DNA from: Papio anubis
Taxonomy: Eukaryota > Chordata > Mammalia > Primates > Cercopithecidae
Assembly: GCF_008728515.1 (NCBI RefSeq)
Contig: NC_044986.1
Coordinates: 54,114,855 to 54,178,854, forward strand
Reading direction: 5' to 3'
Length of the DNA: 64,000 bases
Of the stretch, positions 11,237-23,010 are shown piece by piece. The first letter of the stretch is position 1. Every line of letters starts with the position of its first letter. The notes under the pieces were generated by a model that was not told where the DNA came from, searched no databases, and worked only from the letters and a program-made list of their open reading frames with translations. Position numbers and translations under genes: made by a program.

Positions 11237-11249
11237 AATGAATGAACAC

Positions 11250-11585
11250 GTCCCGGCACAGTGGCTCACACCTGTAATCCCAGCACTTGGGGAGGCTGAG
11301 GTAGGTGGATCACCTGAGGTCAGGAGGTCAAGAACAGCATGGCCAATATGACGAAACCCCATCTCTACTGAAAATACAAAATTAGCCAGGCACGGTGGCG
11401 CGCACCTGTAATCCTGGCTACTTGGAAGGCAGTGGCAGGAGAATTGCTTGAACCTAGGAGGCAGAGGTTGCAGTGAACCGAGATTGCGCCATTGCACTCT
11501 AGCCTGGGTAACAAGACCGAAACGCTGTCTCAAAAAATAAATAAATAAATAAATATATAAATAAATAAATAAATAAATAAATAAA
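11250..11585 (+). mobile_element. AluS, full length
   Basis: Full-length dimeric Alu starting at TCCCGGCACAGTGGCTCACA. Both arms are present, with a middle A-rich linker (GAAAATACAAAATTAGCC) and a long (AAAT)n-type tail at 11530-11585. Imperfect target duplications AATGAATGAACA (11237-11248) and AAAGAATGAGCA (11584-11595) flank it, so it inserted at the tail of the preceding L1. The antisense strand gives a 141-codon open frame that is Alu-derived, not a gene. Confidence 0.93.
11530..11585. repeat. (AAAT)n microsatellite in the Alu tail
   Basis: About 55 bp of AAAT repeats with one TATA interruption grew from the Alu A tail. It is likely length-polymorphic. Confidence 0.85.
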
Positions 11586-12009
11586 AGAATGAGCAGCACT
11601 TTGGAACTGCACAGAGCATGCTGGAGAAAGATATCCACTCACATAGTAGACTGTCTCCTCTCCTGTGACAATTTTTTAGCCACTGTTTCATTCAAATAGC
11701 AGGTTTTGATATATGTCTCTACATTCTCACATATCCAGATTGAGCCTGGTCGGAATAAGTCTCCTTATTCATGGATGAGATTTATTCATTTACTTACTCT
11801 ATTGCTTTCTTATTAATGTATTTAATTAACAGCTTCAATTACTTATAGAAGTTTCTTTGTTTCTGTGTAAACCAAATTTGAGCTAATACTGTTTAGCTCC
11901 CAAAATGAAGAAACACATTTTTGAATTTTAAAATCCCTAGTAGCACAAAGGATTGTTTTAGGGCACAGAAACTATTCTGTATGATGTGCTAGTAATGGAT
12001 ACATGCCAT
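11586..12009. other. Unique sequence, nothing recognised
   Basis: No coding region or known repeat visible. Confidence 0.5.
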
Positions 12010-12275
12010 TAAACATTTGCCAAATCCCCTAGAATGTACAACACCAAGAGTGATCCCTAACGTAAACTATGAACTTTGAACGACTATGTGTCAGTGTAGG
12101 TTCATTGACTGAAATAAATGTACCACTCTGGTGGGGGATATTGATAGTGGAAAAGGCTATCTATGCATGGATTATGTATATAGAGGGTATACAGATACTC
12201 TATACTTTCCACTCAATTCTGCTGTGAGTCTAAAATTGCTCTAGAAAATAAAGTCTATTTTTTTAAAAATCCTTG
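12010..12275 (+). repeat. Old L1 (L1M-type) 3' end
   Basis: The block ACTCTGGTGGGGGATATTGA is followed by TTCTGCTGTGAGTCTAAAA and AAAATAAAGTCTATTTTTTT. It resembles a widely repeated mammalian L1 3'UTR ending. The assignment is by eye; the 5' limit is approximate. Confidence 0.55.
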
Positions 12276-12479
12276 ATAATCTTACAGACTCTTTAGAGCT
12301 TTATTGTGTTAACCTAATCCAGACACCCTTATAGGGCAATGGCTGCTAAAACAGAGATAGATGTGGGATGAATAATCGTAGAACCACAAGTGTGATTGAC
12401 TGTACATTTTTCTTTTTTATGAAGAAGAGGTGGTGGGCTCAACACTTTGTTTTTGTTGGGTTTTGTTTTCTTAATGACC

Positions 12480-12640
12480 ATAAAGATAGGCATCATTACT
12501 GTCTTTATTTAAATAGAATTAAAACAGTTGTGGTGAGGCTGTGCAATTTGCCCAATATCATACAGCAAGTAAGAAGAAGAGCTGAGAATTTACTGCAGGC
12601 CCATCTGATGTCATATCTGATGTTCTTAGCCATCCATTAA
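12480..12640 (-). repeat. MIR SINE fragment
   Basis: Read on the minus strand it carries the tRNA-derived MIR core. The plus strand shows GCAATTTGCCCAATATCATACAGCAAGTAAG followed by an AGAGCTGAGAATTTACTGCAGG block, typical of the reverse complement of MIR. It is diverged, consistent with great age. Only part of the quoted motif is diagnostic. Confidence 0.65.
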
Positions 12641-12644
12641 TGGA

Positions 12645-13330
12645 TTCAATATTTGTGAAGAATCTTCTATGTTACTGGATTTTTTCTGTAGTGAACAAGA
12701 GAGACACGAACTCTGATCCTTTGGAGCTTAGATTACGGGGGAAATTGTGTAGGGGTCAGACTAAAAAATGAAACATAAATAGGTAGACAGACAATTTTGT
12801 ATAAATTTTACAAACATGCATTTAAAATACGCAACAAAAAAATTATTCCAAAAACGTAAGGGCTGAATAGAGATGTAATAGGAAGTGACTAGAAGGCCAC
12901 CTCAGATATGTTAGTCTGGGAACACTTCCCTGAGAAACCAGCATTTTAGACTGATACAGGAATGACAACTTGCCATCTGAAGGCCCAAGGAAGAACATTC
13001 CAGTACAAAATCCCTAAGGCAGAAATGAACTTAGCATGCTTAAGTGGCCAAAATGAGGACCATACGACTGGAGCATAGTAGAGCAATGGGGGAGACAAAG
13101 AGGGGCCAGGGTAAGGAGTCTGGCTTGATTGTAAATGCAACAGAAAGAAGCCACTACTGATTTTAAGCAGGAAAGTGGCATTCCAGGTACTGCGTAAACA
13201 ACAGTTTGTAGGTAGGCACACATGGAGGCAGTCTAGTTAAGAGCCAATGAAGCTAATGTACAGGAGAGATCATGGTAGTTTGCATTAAAGTTCTAATGGT
13301 AAAAACGTAACTGAAAAGGTAAATTCCAGA
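12645..13330 (-). repeat. L2 LINE 3' region, long copy
   Basis: On the minus strand this follows the L2 3' portion for about 0.7 kb. Blocks include AACACTTCCCTGAGAA (12920s), GAACATTCCAGTACAAAATC (12990s), CTAAGGCAGAAATGAACTTAG, and AAGAAGCCACTACTGATTTTAAGCAGG near 13144. The minus-strand frames at 12946-13221 and 13014-13223 lie inside it and are remnants or chance. Confidence 0.6.
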
Positions 13331-15383
13331 TGTGTAAATAGAGACACAGGGCTTACGGTTCTGGCCCACTACTGAATGGACACTGTAAAAAATCACTATG
13401 GAGACCAACAGTGCTGCCATGTCTATAAAATAATTCCACTCTAGTGGATTCAGCAAAGAGCTAATGACCTATTGTACTCTGGTTTAAGGTGGTATAAATT
13501 CCTTGGAGAATTATTCCTACATGTCAGCATCATTATACTATGTGCTCAGTTCATCAATGATGCCATGCTACAATGGTAAAAATAAAATTAAAGTGAAATA
13601 AAACCTGAAAAACTCTAATCATCTTAATAATGCATATTTTAAATTCCTTCCCTCCATTTTATTGCATGATTTTAAATACAAGAGTAAGATTCAGAAATCG
13701 AACTATCCTTCTTTAAAATTGCCTGCCTAAGTGCATTGTGTAGTCTGTAAGTGTTCTGTAAATCTCATTAAATGATATGAGTAAAGAACTAATAAAGAAT
13801 ACTGGCTCCTTATTCTTGAATGTTTACAGAGGCTCCATTTTCCTTTACAGGCTCTTAATGAAGTTTAAGCAAAATGATTCCCAGCAAAGTGATATATTGT
13901 CTGTTTAATTTTGAATGTAAACCAGGGCATCAAATGGTGTTTTAAAATCCCAGAATAAACACATCCATAGATAAACTTTCCATTATACTATTTAATAGGA
14001 ATATCACAAAACTACTTTTACATAAATATGACTAGTGAGATTCCACAAAATCACAACTTAAGTTGAAGATTTCTGCATTCTTTCTTCACTGCCAAGACTG
14101 GTGAAATAGGGGCAACAGTTATTTTCACCACATCTAAATTCCATAAGGCATTTCCACCTTCTTATGTTTAAAGGTCCTTTTTCTGAAGTGCCCTTAAATT
14201 TTTTTCGGTTTAATATGCTGCCCTTGTTTGGCTTAGTTATTCAACTTGTAGAACTTCTGTGGTTCTGTTTCTTACTTGCTTGATTCTGTGATCTGGGTGG
14301 GCAATTTATATTCATATGTTTTGGGTTTTCATTCATGTTTCTATTTATTTTTCTGAAATTTATTCAATTTTTGATTTGAGAAAGTTTGAGCTGACAGAGA
14401 TTTAAATGCTTATTTGTGTATGTGTCATGGCATCTTAATACCTCCCAAAGTCTTAATACACAGGAAACAGAACTCTAAGAAAAGAATGTCTAGCAGTCAC
14501 CAATGAGTAGAGGAAGATGCATAAAGTCTGGGTTCTAAATATCTTATTTTGAATCACAGAACAGACATATCACAGTACAAATAAAAAAAGGAGAGAGAGC
14601 CTTGACTCAAAGTCACATGAACTCTATTAGTCTACATTAGGTTGTAATTTGTCTTACACTTTCTTTACCCAACCACACAATATCTATTCTCATACTGCAG
14701 GTATAGAACCCACTGCCCTCCATCCTAACTGACAACACCTCAATTCAGACCATCACCCCTCACATTGTTTGCGGAAAATAAAATTCTGAAATTTAGTGGT
14801 TGTCCTGACTAATTCTTCCATCATGGTTATTACCATCTTCTGTGGACTAGGCTACTTTACAAAACTGAGAATAATACTAATAACTCCTATTCTTAGAAAT
14901 GCAAATTATGTCCAGTGGACTGTAATCATTACTTCCTGGATACCAACTAGTTTTGTAGTTTTAAATCCACTTATTAATTTCAGTATTCCTAATCTGACTA
15001 TAACTATGTGGCATTTTGAGTTCTCTTCTGAATTTGTTGTAATACTACAGGTTTTCTCATTAATCAATGAGTTGAATAAAAATTTTGACGTGTGTTCATT
15101 TTATATTTGTATGAGAGACATGATTTTATTCTATTTTAAATTCATCAGTTGAATATTCTTCTCACTATCTCCTCTACCACTTCCTTGAAATATGGTCATT
15201 CAATCTTTGCTTCAGCAAGTCCAGTGAAAAATAGCCCAATACCACACACAGAGGCATTCATTTTTCACCCAACTAACATGTGTTGAAAATTGAGTTAAAT
15301 CTGCTCTTTTATATTTTAGTTTATCAATATCAGTTCAAAAGACAAATTTTCTTTCCATGTGACAATCATTCAAACACTCTAGA
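13331..15383. other. Long unique AT-rich stretch
   Basis: No repeat family or exon recognised. A 118-codon frame at 14796-15152 is rich in I, F, L and N, as expected for random AT-rich sequence. It has no recognisable family motif, so it is not called as a gene. Confidence 0.45.
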
Positions 15384-15705
15384 ACTGTGCTTTCCAATAC
15401 AGTAGGTACCATCCACAATGTAGCTACTGAACACTTAAAACGTGACTGGTTAAAACTGAGGTGTGCTCTACGTGTAAAACACACACAAGATTTGTAACAT
15501 TTAGAACAAAAACGAAGAGGGTAAAATACTACATTAATATTTTTAATGGATTACATAGTGAAATATTTTATATTACATCAAATAAAATATATGATTAAAG
15601 TTAATTTTATATCTTTTTACTTTTTAATGTGGTATTAGAAAATTTAAAATCACATATGTGATGACATCTATAGCTCAAATAATCTATCCATTGCGCAGCA
15701 TTGCT
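15384..15705 (+). mobile_element. hAT-like non-autonomous MER DNA transposon
   Basis: It begins AACTGTGCTTTCCAATACAG, continues with GTAGCTACTGAACACTTAAAA and ends around GCGCAGCATTGCT. This is the pattern of an old MER element whose termini read CAGTGCTGTCCAATAG. A second copy of the same family lies at 61005-61240 on the other strand. The exact family name is not certain. Confidence 0.55.
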
Positions 15706-17109
15706 TCAGAACTTTAATCCTCTCTCTAGTAAGTCTTTCCTTACTCAGACCAAACACCTCTAAATCCTACAGCCATTGTCAAACAATCTGGTTTCTCAAC
15801 TCCTTCAGGTTCCTCAGTCTCTCATCTGGAAATACTCCAGCTTGCGGAAATTTCAAATAGCAGACACTCAAGATCAAATATAATCACTAGGACACATGAG
15901 ATTTCTTTATAACTTGTTTGAGAACTTGTACTTCCATGCACAAAAATTCACATCACACTATATTTTAATAGATTTTTATGACTTGCTTTGAAATCAAATC
16001 TTTCCCCATCCAGCATCTAAATGACTTAAATTTTGTTCATTATATGTGTATGTGTGTGTGCACATGCATCTTCTTAGAACTCATAATTTGTTCATCTCAC
16101 TGAGAAATTATGACCATCCCCATTGTTTTCTACTACCTATAAATGCAAAAAATGCACATACCTTCTATTCCATGACTCTACCCATGTTATAGTTAATCAT
16201 TTCTCAATCCATGAGCCTTGCTACTCCAGTGTACTGTGGAGTCTTCATAGGTATGCTTTCAACAATGTTGATCCCCATGTAAAATTTGTTTTTGCAACAA
16301 ATAGGCTGAAAAACAACTCCATATGCCTGTCTTTCAGATTGAGCACTGAGCTGGGAGGGCAGAGCTGATAAAGCACTTACATGCCTACACATTACACTCA
16401 AAGGCAAAAGGTAATAACAAGTAGGCAACAGACAACCAGAATATATGCACATGGTAACTCACACGTGCATATGAAAGAGGAAAAGGAGGCAGGGCATTCA
16501 GTAGTTCCACTCTAATATGGAACTTGGGAGAAAGAGCAACCAAGTGAAAAGTCCAATAACTATAGCTTTCAATCATGTTATCAAAATATGTTTTGAAACT
16601 GTGCCACAGGTATAAAAACATCAAGAACTACTGCTATAGATTAAAATTTCAATGAAGAGGACCCAGATCAGACCCATGGGACACAGCACTGGAGGGCTTC
16701 TTAGAGGTTAACATTGAACTTTAACTGTCATACATTCTGGGTATAATTCCAGCAAATTCTACTATAAGCAAGTCTGTATGTTTTCTTATCCATAACCATA
16801 TCATCTGAAATCAAAATATATTATATCTACAGTATTCACCTCTTCTACCAGTCTACAGTATTATTCCTTATGAAACCAGGTTTAGTATTACCTATTTTTG
16901 ACAAGCCAATGTTGACTTTTAACACTTCTTTCTTTTATAAGTGTTCATAAGCCAATTACCAATTTAAGCATCTGGATTGACATTAAACTTACGAGTTTTA
17001 GTTGTGGGGTCTAAATTTTTCCATTTTTGAAATTTAAAATATTTGTTCATCTCTTGACTTTTGATAGATTTACAGAAGATTTTAGAGTGGTATAAAAAGG
17101 ACAGTTGAG
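15706..17109. other. Unique sequence with a short TG microsatellite
   Basis: No gene or repeat family recognised. A small TGTGTATGTGTGTGTGCACA tract lies near 16044-16065. Overlapping frames of about 80 codons on both strands at 16123-16624 carry no family features. Confidence 0.45.
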
Positions 17110-17300
17110 AGCCAAGCTAGTTCTAGCTTCAGGGTTCTCTGTAGACCTTTGAGCAAGCTGCCTAATCTCTAGAGTTTTGGTTTCTTCATCAGTAAAATAG
17201 GAATCATGAAACTACTTGCTGAGTGTTTGTAAAGACAAACAGAACTTAAAATTGTCAACTGCAAGGCTTTGCATGGATAAAAAAAGTGAAACAAATATGG
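17110..17300 (+). repeat. MIR SINE fragment
   Basis: The run TTTGAGCAAGCTGCCTAATC, then GTTTCTTCATCAGTAAAATA and GGAATCATGAAAC is the MIR central region in sense orientation. It is degraded. Confidence 0.75.
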
Positions 17301-18054
17301 CAAAACATTAAAATAAGTCTATTGATAAGTACATGGGCATATGATATATTATTTTCTGTACCATACTGTGTGCTTAAAATATTTTATTTTACATGTATGA
17401 GTAATTAGCATACTTTATTATAATATTAGCAATATGCTAATAATTTAGCATAGTTATCTCAATTGTTATAATTTTTTTCAAAATTTACAGGTAACAAATC
17501 TGTAAGTCTTTTCAATCATAAGACAGGTCACATGGCATCTGTCAGATCTGTATGTAACTCTTACTTAACCACCAATATGCTAAGTAATGCTTGGGAAGAC
17601 TTATTTTCCTCTAGGAAGTTTGTTCTTAATTTGTAAAATTGAGATAAGCAAATCTACCTTGAAAGGACATTGCAAGAATTATACATGATATACTGGTTAT
17701 CACATACCTGACAGAATATTTCCTTGAAGATTCATAGTTATTATAATCATTACCATTATTCTGGAATATATTTTCTCAACCTGTTAATATATATTTATTT
17801 GAACTAAATTACAAAAATTTAAACTAAATTATAAAAATTAATTTTTTTCTTAACCCTTTTACTACTACAATGCTTTCAATGTCTCCTGACTGCTTCTTTT
17901 TTCCTTTCCAGTTTCAATGTCATTTTTATTCCGTTAGCTAAGTCACATTTGACTGCTGTCCCTCCCATATTTGTCATATCTAATTAACCAATCAGCCCTA
18001 TTCAATCAGCTTCTTGCCACATTTCCTCCTCTCATTTCCCACCACCACCATCCT
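17301..18054. other. Unique AT-rich stretch with clustered TTAGCAT motifs
   Basis: No gene or repeat family recognised. Between 17404 and 17452 there are four copies of TTAGCA(T) or its reverse complement. They include an 8-bp-arm hairpin, TATTAGCA (17424-17431) and TGCTAATA (17435-17442). Confidence 0.45.
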
Positions 18055-18330
18055 TGTTCAGAAATGCAGTACCTCTCACCATACCATTAAAATAAATGCC
18101 TAACTCCTATTTCTTCCCTGTCCAATGAATTCTAGACACCAATGTTAAATTAATCTTCTACAGTTCAGAACAAGTTACTCTCCTGCTAACAATCTTCAAA
18201 GACTCCCCGTTGCCCACAGAATAGAATTCTTACCCTCACTTTCTTACCCTTCATGAAATGGCCTAATCTTTCTTTTTCAATTTAATTTCCCACAGCTTCT
18301 TGAACTCTACCTTCCAGGCAAGGGGATAAA
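18055..18330 (+). repeat. L2 LINE fragment
   Basis: CAATCTTCAAAGACTCCCCG TTGCCCACAGAATAG and neighbouring pyrimidine-rich sequence match the L2 region that in better copies reads CTCCCCATTGCCC...AGGATAAA. It is diverged and its limits are approximate. Confidence 0.55.
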
Positions 18331-18644
18331 GAACTACTTCAGGAAGTGATGACTGACTAGTTCTGATTTTCGGACTTATATGAGTTACTTAAGATAAAAA
18401 TAAGTCCAGAAAAAATTAAATGATAAATTAATTCAATAAAAATACTGATTTATCAAATGGCTTAGTTGAATTTCCCAGTTAATAAAGTACTAAACATATT
18501 AATGGAGATGTGGGCTATTTTAACCAGGGTTATTTAAATTTTCTCTTAAATGTGAAGAATATGTTCCTGCCTTATTAAGTAGTAGATAAGAGCAGTTCTT
18601 TTGTTTGTTTATTTAGCATTTCATAGGATCATAGCGCTCATTTC
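18331..18644. other. Unique AT-rich sequence
   Basis: Nothing recognised between the L2 fragment and the Alu. Confidence 0.5.
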
Positions 18645-18848
18645 ATTTTTTTTCTTTGAGACAGGGTCTCACTCTGTCACCCAGGCTGGAGTACAGTGGC
18701 ATGATCATAGCTCTCCACAGCTTTGACCTCCCAGGCTCAAGCAGTCCTCCCATCTCAGCCTCCCAAGTAGCTAGGACTGCACACTACTACACCCAGCTAA
18801 TTTTTGTACATTTTGTAGAGACAGGGTTTCGCCATGTTGCCCAGGTTG
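18645..18848 (-). mobile_element. AluJ, 5'-truncated
   Basis: Reverse-complement Alu starting from a short T run and GAGACAGGGTCTCACTCTGT. It passes through the right arm and linker and breaks off inside the left arm at GCCATGTTGCCCAGGTTGAG. GATCATAGCTC and CTCAAGCAGTCCTCCC are J-type features. Confidence 0.88.
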
Positions 18849-18894
18849 AGGGCTCATATTTTTATGAACATAGTTCAACGGAACATTAAGACAA

Positions 18895-18980
18895 GTCATT
18901 CCTGTTTCACAGATGACAAAACTAAAGTTCACAGAGCAGCCTTTTGAATTGCTCTGGGTCACATTCATTGTAAGGACACA
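18895..18980 (-). repeat. MIR SINE fragment
   Basis: TTTCACAGATGACAAAACTA followed by GCTCTGGGTCACATTC is the reverse complement of the MIR core. Short and degraded. Confidence 0.55.
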
Positions 18981-20159
18981 CAGGGGGTTGAGTTGAGTAT
19001 GTATACTAAGCACAAAAATTCATTTTCTGTTTTTCCTCATTTTTATCTATTAGAATGGTTTGTATATTTGTCTGGAAATCACACAAATGCATGGTATCAT
19101 TCCTACTTTCCTGTAACTTCTAAAACTCCAATATACTTGAATAAGGGATTACAAAAAATTGGCTATTTCAGTTAATCATATTTAAAGTGTTGTCTTTATG
19201 AATAGATGCTAACAAATAGACTTGTACTTCCCATAAAGAAACCTGTCCCCCTTGTCTCCAAAAGTTCTTCAGTGTCAAGGTTGCTAACAAAATATTTGTT
19301 GATTTTCTCTGTTTATGTCCAACTCTTTCCTATCTTTCCCCCCAAAATTATCATCATTGATAGGGTGGAGAACAAATTCTGAAATTACTTTTTAGCAAAT
19401 GTAATTTGCAACATAGGGCTAAGCTTGATAAATATGTTTTAAAATGAGTTTTGCTTACAATTTCCTCAGAGTCTTAGGCAGTTATACAATTATTCACATG
19501 CCAGAAGTTGCCATACCTTGAGAACTTGGAAATAAAATGTAAACATACTGTACAATTAACATCCATTTACACAAAGTGAGAAGTGAGGCACACAAGCTTT
19601 CCCCTAGCTCTTAACTTCAAGGTAAACTTGATTAAAATAGAAGCTTCTTTGGGGCTACTGTCAAGATGGATAGATTCCTTGCTGTGTCACATAAACGAGC
19701 AGGAAGCATTAACGCAGAGGAGAGAGACCCAAGCATGACTGGGACTTACTCTTGCAAGTGATGTATTACATTGCCAAAAGGAGGGCAGACATTATCTGTT
19801 ATGTGGGTTTTACAATAGAAAATAATAAAAAAGGAGACTTCTTAGTAAACATGTATCATTTTATAAATACAGTGAATATTTTATCTGTGTCTTCCCAACT
19901 CACTTTTGAAGTCCCAACGGCAATGGTGTGCCTAGAGACACATTCAAATCAGTCAGTGGGTCCGTTGGCCAAACAGCTGCAAACCATTATTCAGCCAACT
20001 TTTTGTATTTACCTCATTCTGGCATGGAGTGTAATTCACCAGCTATACCAGGTCTAATGAACAGCCCCATCAAAGAAAGGGTCATATGAAAAAATTGTTT
20101 CAAAGATTGAAGGAAAGGATATCCTTACAGGTAAAATCGCAAAGTCACTAACACCTCAT
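18981..20159. other. Unique sequence, nothing recognised
   Basis: No repeat family recognised. A 101-codon frame at 19752-20057 has no identifiable domain and is not supported as coding. Confidence 0.45.
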
Positions 20160-20455
20160 CCTGCCACTAGTCTGCAGGATCGCAGTTGTACTCTTTGTCA
20201 TAACTTCACATAAGTTCAGAGTCCAGTCAATTCTTCCCTGGATATTTGCTCCTAACACCACCATTCCCAACCCCTACCCCAACACGTTCCCCTTACTTCT
20301 GTTCTGCACACTACAGCCAGAATGCTGTTTCTAAAGTATAATTCTGACAATGATCCTCCCCTACTTAAACCTTGCCATAATTTCCCATTGCCCTCGGGAC
20401 AAAAAGTTGATGGTTTAACATCACTGCAAAACTGTTCCTGTTCTAGTTCCCAGTG
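20160..20455 (+). repeat. L2 LINE fragment
   Basis: ACACTACAGCCAGAATGCTG, then GATCCTCCCCTACTTAAACC and TTCCCATTGCCCTCGGGACA follow the L2 3' ORF region in sense orientation. Probably part of the same ancient copy as 20840-21260, separated by an unassigned insertion. Confidence 0.65.
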
Positions 20456-20839
20456 GGTGGTATGGGCCCACCTAGTGCTGTGGATCCAGTGGACATGACA
20501 CTTAGAATCCTCAAGTTTCTCAAGGACCTACAGAAATGTTGAAAAGCTGAATAAAAAGTTGCCTTCAAAATATAAAAGAAAACAGAATCAGTATCACATT
20601 TAGCAAATGTTTTCTGAAATTTCCACAGAACATAACATTTTGTCAACTAATTGCTATTCAATATAGTTCTTATAAACTGATCCATAAGTTATGTGATATT
20701 GGATATGGATACTGGATATAATGTGAAATGAGAGTTTCAAGGTTAATGTGCCTAGAGACACAAATGTCTTAGAATCACCATAATATCTTGCCATTCTCCT
20801 ACCCTCCATCCTATCCTCACTCCTCACTCTACCCAAACT
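20456..20839. other. Unassigned 0.38-kb segment between two L2 pieces
   Basis: No family recognised. If the flanking L2 pieces were once continuous, this would be an insertion or an unusually diverged L2 portion. No target duplication was seen. Confidence 0.4.
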
Positions 20840-21260
20840 GAACTTCTTTTGGTACCTTAATATGTTTTATTCCCTAGATGTCTCATTAATGCCATTCCTT
20901 CTCAGTGGATGACTCCTATACACATTTGGTCCCTACTCACCTGGGTGACTCCTATTTATCCCTCAATTCCTTGATTAGATGCCGCTTATCCTAGGCAGTC
21001 TTCCCCGACCTACCCAATCTGGACTCAGTGGCTTCCTATCTATTTCCAGAGCATTCCACACTCCACTGTCATTAACTCTGAGTACACCTGACTGCACTTG
21101 GTCACCTACCTGCTGGTGTCCCCCTCTGCAACGTAAGTTCTGGACAGGTACGCACTGTGTCTCTCCTCTCCTGTTCACCACCAAGTCCCAGAGCCTGACA
21201 CAGAGCCTGACACAGAGCCTGGCATTTAGTAATGAACATCTGTTGAGTGAATATGTAAAG
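20840..21260 (+). repeat. L2 LINE 3' end
   Basis: Sense L2 3' terminus: CTTCCCCGACCTACCC, CTGACACAGAGCCTGGCATT and TAATGAACATCTGTTGAGTGAATATG. A 12-bp unit (AGAGCCTGACAC) is repeated about 2.7 times at 21190-21221, a local slippage duplication. Overlapping open frames on both strands at 20975-21314 are inside the repeat. Confidence 0.75.
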
Positions 21261-21664
21261 TCCTCCACCTCACTCAATCATAATTCCACTGCTTTGGATA
21301 AACTTTCATATTAAACAACTGATTGGTATTTTTGTTTTTATTTCAATTACAGTTTGCTTGGTTGACCTGGCTGGCCTCATCTAGGAAGCACACAATCTGC
21401 TAAGTGAGATCTAGTTTATGTCTCTTGAATTCAGTCTGTTTTTATTTCTTTTAACAGTGTCTATTTATATTTTTGTTTATACTAAATTATCTGCATTTGA
21501 ATTATTTATGTTCATAAATCCCATATTTCAAAATCTGTTCAAATTATCACTGTTTCAACACAAATTTGTGGATATTTACATGAATCCATTTCAATTTTCA
21601 CCTAAAAAGAATACTTGATTTGCATCTCAAAGAGCTCTACTAGTAACCAGCGATAGGACCTTGG
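21261..21664. other. Unique sequence, nothing recognised
   Basis: No gene or repeat family recognised. Confidence 0.5.
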
Positions 21665-22170
21665 TTTAGTACTTTAGCTATCTGAGTCTCTGTGTCTTTG
21701 TCCAATTTCCCTCAGAAGCAGACCCTGAGCAAGTAGTTTATTTGAAAGAATGTTTCAAGAAACAATAGCAGAGGAGTGGGGAAGTCACAAAGAAAATTAT
21801 CCAAAGTAGGTAATTGTAGTTTAATATGATAGGGATACTCCAAATGCCTTGGAAGAAGAACCGAGAGATGGGGAAGCTGGGGTATTAATACACCAACTTT
21901 GTCAGTCCTTAGGAGAGGGCTTCTCCTGGAGAGTGTTAATTCTTAGGCACTTCTTGGCTGCCATTACACAGAGGCAAAGTGGCCTCCAGCTGCTAGGAAA
22001 GATCTTTAAGCAAAAGGAGGCCGATGCTGGGGATTGGAAGTCCTGCTTCCCTACAGGTGAAGCCCAAGAGGATATATATTCAGGGCACAAACAGCATTTG
22101 CTACATTCGGTTTCCTCAGCTATAAAATGTGGAAAAGATCTACCCCTCAAGGTTGCTGTAAACTGAGCCA
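21665..22170 (+). repeat. MIR SINE split by an insertion
   Basis: MIR left part: TATCTGAGTCTCTGTGTCTTTG at 21680-21702. It resumes at 22111 with TTTCCTCAGCTATAAAATGT and CAAGGTTGCTGTAAACTGAG. The two halves abut in the MIR consensus order, with 21716-22110 inserted between them. Confidence 0.65.
21716..22110. mobile_element. Unassigned 395-bp insertion inside a MIR
   Basis: Starts AAGCAGACCCTGAGCAAGTA and ends GCTACATTCGG. It is flanked by TTTCCCTCAG (21706-21715) and TTTCCTCAG (22111-22119), a likely target-site duplication of 9-10 bp, both copies lying inside the MIR. No poly(A) tail and no recognised family. The open frames on both strands over 21849-22207 lie mostly inside it. It could be an old LTR or DNA element. 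Confidence 0.5.
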
Positions 22171-22404
22171 CAATGTACTTTACTTGCCTGGAAATCAGTC
22201 TACACATTATTTGCCTAAGATCTAGTCTCTATTCTTCAGCAATAAAGCCAATGACTTTTTGGCAGCTACTATCTTTTAGCTCGTATCTGTATAAATAGGT
22301 GGTCAAACACATGTAGATCACTTGCAACATGTGACAAAGCATTTAACACATGAACAAGTTTGATTTTCAAAGAAAGAACAGTACTACTTAGATGCAAACT
22401 ATGA
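22171..22404. other. Unique sequence
   Basis: Nothing recognised before the AluJ. Confidence 0.5.
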
Positions 22405-22708
22405 CCAGTTGAGGTGGATCATGCCTGTAATCCCAGAGCTTTGGAAGGCTGAGGCAGGAGGATCACTTGAGGTCGGGAGTTTGAGACCAACCTGGGCAAC
22501 ACAGCAAGAACCCATCTCTAGAAAAAAAAGTGATCCAGGAGTGGTACTGTGCGCCTGTAGTTCCAGCTACTCAGGAGGCTGAGGCAGGAGGATTGCTTGA
22601 GCCCAGGCAGCCAAGACTGCAGTGAGCCATGATGGCACCACCGCACTCCAGACTAGATGACAGGGCGAGACCCTGTCACAAAACAAAATAAAATAAAATA
22701 AAAAATAA
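22405..22708 (+). mobile_element. AluJ, full length
   Basis: Dimeric Alu from GTTGAGGTGGATCATGCCTG to an (AAAAT)n tail. Features TTGAGGTCGGGAGTTTGAGA, CCTGGGCAACA and GCTTGAGCCCAGGCAG are of J type. A possible target duplication CAAACTA is found on each side (about 22396 and 22711). Confidence 0.9.
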
Positions 22709-22879
22709 ACCAAACTACTCCATTTGCTTTTATATTTCTAATGGGAATCTAAGCAAACAAATTTTAAAAATAAACATCCTTATTAGTGGATAAATGCTTG
22801 CTTTGCACACACTTCAAAACAGAATAAACATCACTCAATGGGAATATAGTGAACACAGCTTAACCATCTGGTCATTCAC

Positions 22880-23010
22880 ATTAGATTTAGAGAGGAGAAG
22901 AGAGAGCTTCAAATGGGTTGAATGATCAGTCCAAGGTCACACTGGTAGTTTCCAGCATAGCACAGATTGGCCCCTGGCCTGCACTCCTTCCCCTATACCA
23001 TTCAGCGTTC
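22880..23010 (-). repeat. MIR SINE fragment
   Basis: GATCAGTCCAAGGTCACACT GGTAG, with a preceding AGAGAGCTTCAAATGGGTTG, is the reverse complement of the MIR core. The pyrimidine-rich end reads CTGCACTCCTTCCCC. Confidence 0.65.

Noticed and set aside
11213..11638. 141-codon minus-strand frame
   Set aside because: It is the antisense of an AluS plus its AAAT tail, which explains the repetitive LFIYLFIY part.
14796..15152. 118-codon hydrophobic frame that could look like a membrane protein
   Set aside because: The hydrophobic composition follows from T-rich random sequence; no family motif or codon pattern supports it.
20975..21314. Overlapping 100- and 111-codon frames on both strands
   Set aside because: Inside an L2 3' end with a local 12-bp slippage repeat.
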